In this document: piece by piece, positions 1-5,957 of the stretch
Numbering within the stretch: the first letter of the stretch is position 1
Layout of the letters: the number at the start of each line of letters is the position of its first letter
Assembly: GCA_049582005.1 (NCBI GenBank)
Contig: JBAUTB010000141.1
Span: 1 to 8,432, forward strand
Reading direction: 5' to 3'
DNA length: 8,432 bases
From: Sivonenia sp049582005
GTDB taxonomy: Bacteria > Cyanobacteriota > Cyanobacteriia > Gloeobacterales > PMM-0068
Position numbers and translations under genes: made by a program
The notes under the pieces: model-generated
The model's input: only the letters and a program-made list of their open reading frames with translations
Told to the model about the DNA's origin: nothing
The model's database searches: none

Positions 1-119
1 TGGAGCAACTGCAAACCAAAGTCGATCAACTCCTGGCTGAGTTGACACCTGAAGTGATTGCTTCCCTCACAGGTTATGCCTTCATCCTGGATGCCCTATC
101 TGCCCTGAATACTATTTAA
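1..119 (+). CDS. C-terminal fragment of an unidentified protein
   Basis: The third forward frame is open from the window edge (first full codon at 3) to a TAA at 117-119, giving the last 38 residues of a protein that begins outside the window. The other two forward frames hit stops within the first 45 bases. The peptide starts EQLQTKVDQLLAELTPEVIA and ends FILDALSALNTI: an amphipathic, Leu/Gln-rich helix followed by a more hydrophobic helix. I do not recognise the family, and a tail this short is not enough to assign one. A terminator-like hairpin 25 bases after the stop supports a real gene end here. It is also possible that the open frame is chance, since 38 codons is short. Confidence 0.55.
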   Translation, partial: EQLQTKVDQLLAELTPEVIASLTGYAFILDALSALNTI

Positions 120-144
120 ATTGGTATTAAATTGATTTTATGTC

Positions 145-161
145 TCAAGCCAGCTGCTTGA
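145..161 (+). terminator. Possible terminator hairpin after the left-edge gene
   Basis: TCAAGC (145-150) and GCTTGA (156-161) form a perfect 6-base-pair stem around the 5-base loop CAGCT, followed by the T-rich TTATTGTTC. It lies 25 bases after the TAA of the left-edge gene. The stem is short and only half GC, and the T tract is interrupted, so it is a weak intrinsic terminator at best. Confidence 0.4.
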
Positions 162-486
162 TTATTGTTCTAAATTCTATCTATACATTCTCGAATAAAT
201 GGTTGCTTGAGTGCAAAATCAAAGTAATCTTTTCTTCTATTTGTGAAATACTTATTTTTCGAAAGCCTTGGCTCAAATTTTGATTCAAGCTCTACTTATT
301 GCGTATAAAAATAACCTCATCCAAGACCACTCCTGCCACTATTAATTTAGAATGTTTGCATTTATCACAATGCACCAAACTTTAAGTTCAATCCTTGTAA
401 AGGGTGTTCCTTTCTGGAAATATATAGTCCTATACTCACTCAAAAGAATTCAAATTTTTACCAGCTAATGGTAATATTCGCAAAAA

Positions 487-615
487 TGAGGGAACCATAG
501 AGGTATCCTCACCGAGTAGAAACTAGCCGCATAAACCTTTTCCCATTCTTCCGGATACCGTGGGTTGGTATAAAGTTAAGGAGGCATGATAGGTGACATG
601 AGTTTTCACCTTGAC
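487..615 (+). other. Structured non-coding element with competing hairpins
   Basis: Several inverted repeats are packed into 130 bases. Hairpin A: TGAGGGAACC (487-496) pairs with GGTATCCTCA (502-511) around loop ATAGA, with one G-T pair and one A-A mismatch. Hairpin B: GGTATCC (502-508) is a perfect 7-base complement of GGATACC (553-559) and would disrupt A. Hairpin C: ATACC (555-559) pairs with GGTAT (567-571) and would disrupt B. Hairpin D: AGGTGA (591-596) pairs with TCACCT (606-611). GTTAAGG (575-581) can also pair with CCTTGAC (609-615), covering part of a Shine-Dalgarno sequence. As RNA these would be alternative folds. I recognise no known riboswitch or small-RNA family. Transcription has not been shown, and the strand is inferred from the Shine-Dalgarno orientation. 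Confidence 0.3.
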
Positions 616-618
616 TAA
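586..618 (+). CDS. Possible 10-residue leader ORF behind an orphan Shine-Dalgarno
   Basis: A perfect AAGGAGG lies at 578-584, the strongest Shine-Dalgarno match in the left half of the window. The reading frame behind it starts at ATG 586 and encodes MIGDMSFHLD before TAA 616-618. A second in-frame ATG is at 598. Spacing is poor for both: 1 base to the first ATG and 13 to the second. The GTG at 593 is well spaced but meets a stop after one further codon. It may be a leader peptide or ribosome-loading site, or a chance match. No attenuator-type run of one amino acid is present. Confidence 0.15.
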   Translation: MIGDMSFHLD

Positions 619-920
619 ATCTAATGGAACCGAGCGTAGCATCCATGTCCTATCCTATTCGAAACATCCTCAACCATTGCCAAAACGGTAAACTAAGCAT
701 GGCAGCGAAGTCTGAACTCTCTTACAGAGATTTATACTTTAGGCTAGGTTTAGTCATAAGATATGGGACGCTATGGTCGCGAAACGAGCGGTCGCTAACC
801 AGCTTCTCCTTTACAAAGGGATCCAACCTGCTCCCGTTGTCTGGGAAACAGCGTTGTTCCTCAAACTCAAACTTGCTCAACTGATTTACCTTCTCTAGAC
901 GTCAATGGGCTAACGGACAT

Positions 921-1571
921 ATGAAACACCTTCTGCTTATAGATGATGACACCCGCTTTCTACTCCTGATGGGAGACTTTCTGGAAGAGCGTGGTTATCA
1001 ATTAAGTCGAGCGGCAAATGGTAAGCAAGGGATTGAAGTCCTAGCTCGACTTGCTAGGGAGTCCCGCCCTCCAGACTTAATTGTTTGCGACGTGATGATG
1101 CCCCAAATGGATGGGTACGAATTTGTGCGTACGCTGCGAGGAATGCCTGGTCGCGAAGTTCTTCCTGTTATCTTCCTTTCCGCAAAAGGAGAGGTTAATG
1201 ACCGTATTCGAGGACTCAAGGAAGGAGGAGATGCCTATCTCGTAAAACCTTTTGAGCCCGATGAATTGGTAGCCTTGACCGAAGCTTTACTGCGCCGTTC
1301 AGAGCACGTGCAAACCTCAGGCAGTGGCCAAGAAGGATGGCGAAATTTAGGCGAACCTGCCATCGCTATTCAATTTGATGTAGAACTCACCACCACGGAA
1401 GGTAAAGTACTCCGCTATGTGGCTCGTGGCCTTTCCAACAAAGAGATCGCAAAAGAATTGGGCGTCTCTCAACGGACCGTAGAAAGCCATGTAAGTAATA
1501 TGCTCCAAAAAACCACGCTAACGAATCGTACTGAGTTAACCCGTTGGGCTATTGAGAGTGGCCATATCTAA
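921..1571 (+). CDS. NarL/LuxR-type response regulator, Rre1 (Ycf29)-like
   Basis: A 216-residue two-domain response regulator. The receiver domain (about 1-125) has the acidic pocket DDD at 8-10, the probable phosphoacceptor Asp57 in DLIVCDVMMPQMDGYE, Ser87 in LPVIFLSAKG and Lys109 in YLVKPFE. After a linker of about 30 residues, a LuxR-type helix-turn-helix (about 156-214) contains GLSNKEIAKELGVSQRTVESHVSN. The pattern VIFLSA..E..DRIRGL and the ending NRTELTRWAIESG resemble cyanobacterial Rre1 and plastid Ycf29, which in Synechocystis acts in stress signalling with histidine kinases; that assignment is from memory of the family. The usual TxRE before the helix-turn-helix reads TTTE here. The start at 921 fits the receiver N-terminus, but the region before it has no clear Shine-Dalgarno. 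No kinase gene is adjacent, so its partner must be encoded elsewhere. Confidence 0.9.
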   Translation: MKHLLLIDDDTRFLLLMGDFLEERGYQLSRAANGKQGIEVLARLARESRPPDLIVCDVMMPQMDGYEFVRTLRGMPGREVLPVIFLSAKGEVNDRIRGLKEGGDAYLVKPFEPDELVALTEALLRRSEHVQTSGSGQEGWRNLGEPAIAIQFDVELTTTEGKVLRYVARGLSNKEIAKELGVSQRTVESHVSNMLQKTTLTNRTELTRWAIESGHI

Positions 1572-1575
1572 AAGT

Positions 1576-2064
1576 TTATTGAGCTTTGGAGCCTTTAGCG
1601 ACTGGCTTGATGACAGGAGCAGCAGGGATAGGTGCCCTTGACTGCTTAAGCAGGTCTAATCGCTCAGGAGTAGGCTCCGTATAAAGTTTTATGCTCTTAC
1701 CATCAGGACTAACAAGCAGGAATGAACCCATACCCAGTAACCCAAGGATCAAAAGACTGAGAAAAGTAATTACTAATCGCAGAGGATAAGTTCCCTTGGA
1801 AAGAGGTCTAGTAGGTTCAGCAGAATGAGGTTGTTTAGCGACGAAAGAATCTGGTTTAGGCAAAAGAGGAGGGGAAGTAGAAGGAATGGGCATGGGTTGT
1901 GGCTTTATCTCTGGAAGTCCAGGCTCCTGTTTTGCACCTTTTTGCCCTGCCTGTTGAGCACGCCTAGCTTTTCTCCTGGAATCCGGCGCTGGATTTGGAT
2001 TGGCTGGATTCCCTTTGGGTGTATTCCCTTTGGCTGGAGGGAGATTATCGTTTCCGGAATTCAC
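1576..2064 (-). CDS. Proline-rich single-pass membrane protein, unknown function
   Basis: A 162-residue protein that I cannot assign to a family. Residues 1-95 are low-complexity, rich in Pro, Lys, Asn and Gln, with a basic patch RRKARRAQQ at 31-38. One hydrophobic helix spans about 96-118 (LRLVITFLSLLILGLLGMGS). A short tail of about 44 residues, also Pro/Lys-rich, follows. The charge pattern suggests the long disordered arm is cytoplasmic and the tail periplasmic. The start is GTG at 2064: an in-frame TAA lies seven codons upstream, no ATG intervenes, and a G-run (GGGGGG) just before it can serve as a weak ribosome binding site. It is last in a minus-strand group of three small genes, 121 bases after the previous one, so it may also have its own promoter. 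It converges with the response regulator, with 4 bases between the stops. Confidence 0.7.
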   Translation of the reverse strand: MNSGNDNLPPAKGNTPKGNPANPNPAPDSRRKARRAQQAGQKGAKQEPGLPEIKPQPMPIPSTSPPLLPKPDSFVAKQPHSAEPTRPLSKGTYPLRLVITFLSLLILGLLGMGSFLLVSPDGKSIKLYTEPTPERLDLLKQSRAPIPAAPVIKPVAKGSKAQ

Positions 2065-2094
2065 GCCCAGCCCCCCATAGAATTACTTTTAACA

Positions 2095-2123
2095 TTGATA
2101 TTGAGAATTTGATTGTAAGCCAA
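2095..2123 (-). promoter_or_regulatory. Candidate promoter for the proline-rich membrane protein
   Basis: On the minus strand, TTGGCT (complement of 2118-2123) and TATCAA (complement of 2095-2100) are separated by exactly 17 bases, about 30 bases upstream of the GTG start. Each box matches the sigma-70 consensus at four of six positions. The 121-base gap to the upstream gene makes a separate promoter reasonable, but the match is weak. Confidence 0.25.
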
Positions 2124-2185
2124 GTAAAGATACTCCATTTGAACCGAAACTGTGCGCGGAAGATATTCAGAGAGCAATCTCGGTA

Positions 2186-2425
2186 TCAAGTGCGACCCTG
2201 AGAACCCAAAACTTGCTTGAGTTTTCTCGAAACAAAACTTACCAACACACCCAGAAAAAAAATCCCAAGCAGCGGATTAATGACTGGAGTCCATAAAGAA
2301 CGCCACATCGAAAGACCCAAATTTATGCCAAGGGTATTGCCCATAACCGCCACCACAAACCATAGAAAAAAGAAGCCAATAGCAGCCATGACCCAAAGCA
2401 GAAAATTGTCCCAATATTGCTTCAT
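2186..2425 (-). CDS. Small two-helix membrane protein, unknown function
   Basis: A 79-residue hydrophobic protein with two predicted membrane segments, about 8-29 (FLLWVMAAIGFFFLWFVVAV) and about 49-66 (INPLLGIFFLGVLVSF), joined by a loop with LSMWRSLWTP. The C-terminus SRKLKQVLGSQGRT is basic and probably cytoplasmic, which puts the N-terminus in the cytoplasm too (hairpin topology). Trp and Phe are plentiful. I do not recognise a family. The ATG lies only 3 bases after the stop of the Trp-rich protein gene and has no Shine-Dalgarno of its own, so translation is probably coupled to that gene. Reading frame, composition and tight spacing make it a real gene; function is unknown. Confidence 0.7.
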   Translation of the reverse strand: MKQYWDNFLLWVMAAIGFFFLWFVVAVMGNTLGINLGLSMWRSLWTPVINPLLGIFFLGVLVSFVSRKLKQVLGSQGRT

Positions 2426-2428
2426 AGT

Positions 2429-2743
2429 TTAGATTTCGATGATGCTCTGGATTGTACTATGCCCTTCTGAAGCCCCAGCTCGCTCTGCCTCTATTATTCT
2501 GCAAGGCTCGACCTGAACAATTTCTTTCCATCCTGGTTCCCACTGACTCCGGTCTTTGAGCACTCTAGCGTTCACCCAAAACTGAACTTTTTCATCTACA
2601 ACGGAGCGCATCAGCGCAAAGGTAAAGGGTTTGCGGTCTTCCCTTGCCTGTACCTGATAGTGCCGCCACCCTTGAATAGACTTTGTCGCTGTCCATTTAG
2701 AGCCGACCAAATGGGGAAAAAAGAGTTTTTGCTTGCCTTTCAT
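2429..2743 (-). CDS. TIGR02450/DUF2389-like Trp-rich protein
   Basis: A 104-residue soluble protein. Its first 75 residues match, as I recall it, the Trp-rich family TIGR02450 (DUF2389): HLVGSKWTA at 11-19, WRHYQV at 26-31, then a central strand region, WVNARVLKDRSQWEPGWKE at 56-74. The conserved tryptophans are at 17, 26, 56, 68 and 72. The family is found in cyanobacteria and some proteobacteria and has no established function. The C-terminal 28 residues (from about 77, ending HSTIQSIIEI) extend beyond the family core as I remember it. ATG 2743 is preceded by TAGGGA at suitable spacing. It is first in the minus-strand group of three small genes and is divergent from purS across 98 bases. 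Confidence 0.7.
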   Translation of the reverse strand: MKGKQKLFFPHLVGSKWTATKSIQGWRHYQVQAREDRKPFTFALMRSVVDEKVQFWVNARVLKDRSQWEPGWKEIVQVEPCRIIEAERAGASEGHSTIQSIIEI

Positions 2744-2841
2744 GATCCCTAGGACATTTTCTACTTAAGATCCTAACCCTAACCACTCGCCCCTAGTCAG
2801 AAAAAGATTAGGATACAGGTTGACTTCGCTAAGATGCTTTC

Positions 2842-3093
2842 ATGAAATTCCGTGCCACGGTCCAGATTACCCTCCGCCCCTCTGTTCTAGACCCTCAAGG
2901 GGTAGCAGTCCGCGCTGGGCTCCAACAAATGGGATATGCCCAAGTGGAGGAAGTCCGCGTAGGCAAGTATGTTCAATTGGAGCTAGAAGCTGAGAGTGAA
3001 GAGCAAGCACGCCAACAGGTAGACCGTATCAGCGACCAGCTATTAGCCAATCCGGTTATCGAGAATTACCGCTTTGATTTGGTTGCCGTTTAA
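2842..3093 (+). CDS. purS: Phosphoribosylformylglycinamidine synthase subunit PurS
   Basis: An 83-residue protein with the full-length pattern of PurS: an N-terminal strand ATVQITLRPSVLDPQGVAV, then GLQQMGYAQVEEVRVGKYVQLEL, a helix rich in Glu and Gln, and LLANPVIENYRFDL near the end. PurS is the small subunit that bridges PurL and PurQ in the three-part FGAM synthase, the fourth step of purine synthesis, in the cytoplasm. It assists transfer of ammonia from glutamine. The length is typical for the family. The ATG at 2842 matches the family N-terminus; there is only a weak AAG upstream as ribosome binding site. purQ, often next to purS, is not here: the next gene converges, and the two stop codons overlap. 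No PurR-type operator or purine riboswitch is visible in the 98 bases upstream. Confidence 0.93.
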   Translation: MKFRATVQITLRPSVLDPQGVAVRAGLQQMGYAQVEEVRVGKYVQLELEAESEEQARQQVDRISDQLLANPVIENYRFDLVAV

Positions 3094-4658
3094 GTGGATT
3101 TTTTGAATCGGCGTAGGATTTGATTTCTAAATAGGATGATTTCCGGGAAATCTAAACGCCATAACCAGAGCGCTTGGCTGGCGAGCCCCATACTTAGGGC
3201 AATCAGTAGCTTCGTGAGTACTCCAAAAAAGTTAGCTCCGGACCAGAAATTCTGTAGTCCTGCGTAAACGCCCCAGGTCAAAATTCCAGTGATTCCTGCG
3301 CCTAAAGAGAGGATTCCTAGAGGCCTAATCAAGCCAGAGCGCCATCCTAAAGGACCTACTTTCTTTCTGAATAGCCAGGCAAGCCCGAAAAAGGTAATGG
3401 TGGTCACACCAGCAGTGGCTAGAGGAATTCCAGGTGCGCCAATCCATCTAACGAACAGAAAATCTAAGGCGAAATTTGAAGCAATACCCAGGAAACTCAT
3501 GATTAAAGGTGTTTTGGCGTCTCCTAAGACATAAAAGAGCCGGATCATCAAATCTCGTCCCAGGAAACTGAACATTCCGACGGTGCCACCGATGAATAGT
3601 CCCGAGACCAATTGCGTAGCTTTTGGGTCGAACGCCCCCCGTTGATAGATGATTTGAACAATCGGCTCACTCAAGGCTATACAAAAAGCCATGAGCGGTA
3701 AGACGCCTATCGCTAAGGTGACAAGTCCCTGACGGATCTTGGAAAGCATCTCAGGGCGGTCTTCTTCTCCGCTGAGACGACTATAGACGGGCAACAGCGG
3801 GATCAAGAAAGCATTCGACAAAATGCCTTGGGGTGTTTGAACCAACAAATTAGCCGTAGGCAGGCCTGCGATAACGCCTGAACCGAGGAGGGAAGCAAAA
3901 TACTGGTCTGTATAGGTATTTAAATTAGACAGCACAGAACTTAGGGTGGCAGGAGCCATCAGATTCGTCACTTGACGGACTTGGGGCAAATGCCAGTCGA
4001 AGCGAAGACGTAGTGACCCCAACCCTAACTTCCACTGCAGAGGGATCTGGGCAAACCATTGCAGAAGCGCTCCAGCGAGGGTTCCCCAAGCCAAAACCTG
4101 CGCCCCATAATCTTTCGAAAAGAATAAAATGGCAAGAATCACAGCCCCACTGGAGAGGATAGGGCTCAAGGAAGGTAATACGAAGCTATTCGCCGTCGTC
4201 AATACCCCAAATCCTAGCCCAACCTGACCGGCAATAAAAGCAAGAGGAGCCATAATCCGCATATCTTGCACGGCGATGGCTTGAACCTCTGGAGGGGCAC
4301 CTTGAGCCACCAAACCAACAATCCAAGGAGCGGCAACCATAATCCCGACAGTAGCTGCACCAAAGGCTAGAGCGACCAGCGTATTCAGGGTTTCGATAAC
4401 CCGCTTTTTGTCTTCTGAATCTTTGGATAAAACACTGACTACGGCACTATGAAAGGGTCCGTTTACGCCGCCCAGAATAATCAGGAAGAAAGAAGGAAGA
4501 TTATAGGCAAGGTAGTAGGCATCGACAGCAGAAGTTAAACCATATTCAGCCGTAATTGCTTGCGCACGCACCAGACCCGCCACCTTACTCAGCAGCGTGA
4601 CCACCACGATCAGAGAAGCAGCTTTCAAAAGAGATTTGGATGCAGCACGATCAGTCAT
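3090..4658 (-). CDS. murJ: Lipid II flippase MurJ (MviN family)
   Basis: A 522-residue integral membrane protein of the MOP superfamily, close to the usual length (E. coli about 510). Hydrophobic segments run the whole length, consistent with 13-14 helices, and the charged loops are short. The N-terminus has SLIVVVTLLSKVAGLVRAQA, DAYYLAYNLPSFFLI and GGVNGPFHSAVVSVLSK, which are MurJ features. Arg31 and Asp46 align with E. coli Arg18 and Asp39. Others such as YQRGAFD, GLFIGG and a PLI stretch in the seventh to tenth helices also fit. The protein moves the peptidoglycan precursor lipid II across the inner membrane. An in-frame TAA lies directly before ATG 4658, fixing the start; no clear Shine-Dalgarno is present. 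It lies 62 bases after moeA on the same strand and its stop overlaps that of purS by 4 bases. Confidence 0.93.
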   Translation of the reverse strand: MTDRAASKSLLKAASLIVVVTLLSKVAGLVRAQAITAEYGLTSAVDAYYLAYNLPSFFLIILGGVNGPFHSAVVSVLSKDSEDKKRVIETLNTLVALAFGAATVGIMVAAPWIVGLVAQGAPPEVQAIAVQDMRIMAPLAFIAGQVGLGFGVLTTANSFVLPSLSPILSSGAVILAILFFSKDYGAQVLAWGTLAGALLQWFAQIPLQWKLGLGSLRLRFDWHLPQVRQVTNLMAPATLSSVLSNLNTYTDQYFASLLGSGVIAGLPTANLLVQTPQGILSNAFLIPLLPVYSRLSGEEDRPEMLSKIRQGLVTLAIGVLPLMAFCIALSEPIVQIIYQRGAFDPKATQLVSGLFIGGTVGMFSFLGRDLMIRLFYVLGDAKTPLIMSFLGIASNFALDFLFVRWIGAPGIPLATAGVTTITFFGLAWLFRKKVGPLGWRSGLIRPLGILSLGAGITGILTWGVYAGLQNFWSGANFFGVLTKLLIALSMGLASQALWLWRLDFPEIILFRNQILRRFKKST

Positions 4659-4680
4659 TTACGTAGGCATAAGTTAAAGG

Positions 4681-4694
4681 GGGTGGGCCCACCC
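4681..4694. repeat. Perfect 14-base GC palindrome between moeA and murJ
   Basis: GGGTGGGCCCACCC is its own reverse complement. In RNA it would form a 5-pair GC stem (GGGTG/CACCC) with a GGCC loop. On the minus strand it is followed by CCCTTTAACTT, which lacks a real T run, so it is a poor intrinsic terminator. It could instead slow readthrough or protect an RNA end between the two genes, or bind a dimeric protein. Confidence 0.5.
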
Positions 4695-4720
4695 GATACT
4701 AGCAGGCAAGCGTAGCTGTT

Positions 4721-5938
4721 TTAGCGGACTTGGAGCGTGTCGACTTGAAGAACCTGAATATCCATACTTTGTTCGACTTTTTCAGTCCCTACGGGAACGA
4801 TCCCAAAACCATTGATGCCTTGCAGGTTCACTAGATTACCGGAAGCATGGGAAGACCGAGGCGTGAAATATAGTTGCTCTTCCTGTTGATATAAAACGCC
4901 TCGGACATAGGTTTCGCGATCCCCAGTCCCTTCCGTAGGAGCGGTCAGTCGAGCAGAGAGTATCGGGAGATTTTGAAGACTCTTGGGATAGCCCATGCTT
5001 TTGCGAATCGCTGGGTAAACGGTCAGCCAAAAGCCTACTAAACAGGAGACAGGATTGCCTGGCAGTCCCCAGTAAGCGACTTGGTTCAGCAAAGCAAAAG
5101 TGAGCGGTTTTCCGGGTTTGACCCGGACTTTCTGAAACAAGATCTGAGCGCCTAAGTCTTGGAGGACCGTTTGTACATGGTCGTAATCCCCGACAGAAAC
5201 CCCGCCAGAACTAAGGATGAAATCTGCATCTAAAGCCTCGGTGATTGCCTGTGTAAGCGATGGGACGTCATCCTTCACGACGCCTAACAAACGAGGAACC
5301 GCTCCCGCTTCGATAACTTGAGTGGCTAGAGCATACTGATTTGAGTCAATAATGTGCCCTGGCTTTAGCTCTTGACCCAGGGGAACTAGTTCATTGCCCG
5401 TAGAAAGAATCGCTACGACCGGACGACGATACACAGAGACAAAACTTCGGCCCACACTGCTGAGGATGCCAATTTCAGGAGCACGGAGCACCGTTCCCGC
5501 TGACATTAACAAGTCTCCAACCCTTAGATGAGTTCCTTGCCGCACCATGTTGGCCCCAGCGTTTACCGATTTGAGAATGCGCACGGTGCCATCGGGGTTA
5601 GCCATGGTATTTTCCTGAATTACCACCGCATCAGCCCCTGCTGGCATCATCGCCCCAGTGAAAATGCGGCTTGTTTCCCCTGCTTCCAATTGATGCTGAG
5701 GAATAATTCCAGCAGCAATCTCCTCCACGACGGGCAGAGTTGCAGGGAGTACTCCCAAATCTTCGGAGCGCACAGCATACCCATCCATCACAGAACTATT
5801 CCAGCGCGGAAAATCTAGAGAGGAGAAAACAGGTTCTGCCAAAACTCGATGTAAGGCAGAAAATAAATCTACCCGCTCGGTCCTGAGAGGTTTGATCGAG
5901 CCTAAAACCAAAGCTTGCGCTTCTGCTATGGGGATCAT
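4721..5938 (-). CDS. moeA: Molybdopterin molybdenumtransferase MoeA
   Basis: A 405-residue cytoplasmic enzyme, near the usual length of about 410. It inserts molybdenum into adenylylated molybdopterin to complete the molybdenum cofactor. Family motifs are complete: SSVMDGYAV (48-56, with Asp52), IFTGAMMPAGADAVV (92-106), VVAILSTGNELVP (174-186), HIIDSNQYAL (195-204), SSGGVSVGDYDHV (243-255), VRVKPGKP (271-278) and YWGLPGNPVS (289-298). The C-terminal domain IV (about 325-400) is present, with SSHASGNLVNL at 362-372. The start at ATG 5938 is supported by AGGAG on the minus strand (5948-5952), 9 bases away. It begins 19 bases after the nucleotidyltransferase stop, so the two are probably cotranscribed. 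A molybdoenzyme such as nitrate reductase is expected elsewhere in the genome; no other cofactor gene is in the window. Confidence 0.95.
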   Translation of the reverse strand: MIPIAEAQALVLGSIKPLRTERVDLFSALHRVLAEPVFSSLDFPRWNSSVMDGYAVRSEDLGVLPATLPVVEEIAAGIIPQHQLEAGETSRIFTGAMMPAGADAVVIQENTMANPDGTVRILKSVNAGANMVRQGTHLRVGDLLMSAGTVLRAPEIGILSSVGRSFVSVYRRPVVAILSTGNELVPLGQELKPGHIIDSNQYALATQVIEAGAVPRLLGVVKDDVPSLTQAITEALDADFILSSGGVSVGDYDHVQTVLQDLGAQILFQKVRVKPGKPLTFALLNQVAYWGLPGNPVSCLVGFWLTVYPAIRKSMGYPKSLQNLPILSARLTAPTEGTGDRETYVRGVLYQQEEQLYFTPRSSHASGNLVNLQGINGFGIVPVGTEKVEQSMDIQVLQVDTLQVR

Positions 5939-5957
5939 GATCTGATGCTCCTAGCCA

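Larger units (their letters stand above)
120..920. other. 800-base intergenic region without a convincing gene
   Basis: No reading frame here looks like a protein. The longest one (624-884, +) has no ribosome binding site and a composition rich in Ser, Leu, Arg and Asn with no family resemblance. Positions 120-480 are strongly AT-rich, with several TATAAT-like boxes (304-309, 431-436). From about 487 the composition becomes more mixed and inverted repeats accumulate (listed separately). Near the right end there is a TATACT box at 733-738 without a good -35 partner, and a short dyad CCTTTACAAAGG at 808-819. The response regulator begins directly after the region. The stretch could be a long regulatory leader, a small-RNA locus or the remains of a decayed gene; the sequence does not decide between these. 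Confidence 0.6.

Noticed and set aside
655..672. TTCGAAAC as a possible tRNA T-loop
   Set aside because: No flanking 5-base T-stem, acceptor stem or anticodon arm could be found.
395..819. TTGTAAAGG at 395-403 and its inverted counterpart at 809-817
   Set aside because: A 9-base inverted match 400 bases apart with no duplication or open frame between is not evidence of a mobile element.
624..884. 86-codon open frame in the intergenic region
   Set aside because: No ribosome binding site, unlikely composition, no domain, and it overlaps repeats. An open frame of this length occurs by chance.
998..1219. Minus-strand open frame inside the response regulator
   Set aside because: Shadow of the well-supported receiver domain on the other strand.
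2771..2783. CCTAACCCTAACC, telomere-like repeat
   Set aside because: Only two hexamer copies in a bacterial promoter region; chance or a minor dyad element.
2820..2825. TTGACT as -35 box of purS
   Set aside because: A -10 at normal spacing would fall inside the coding region; no partner is present.
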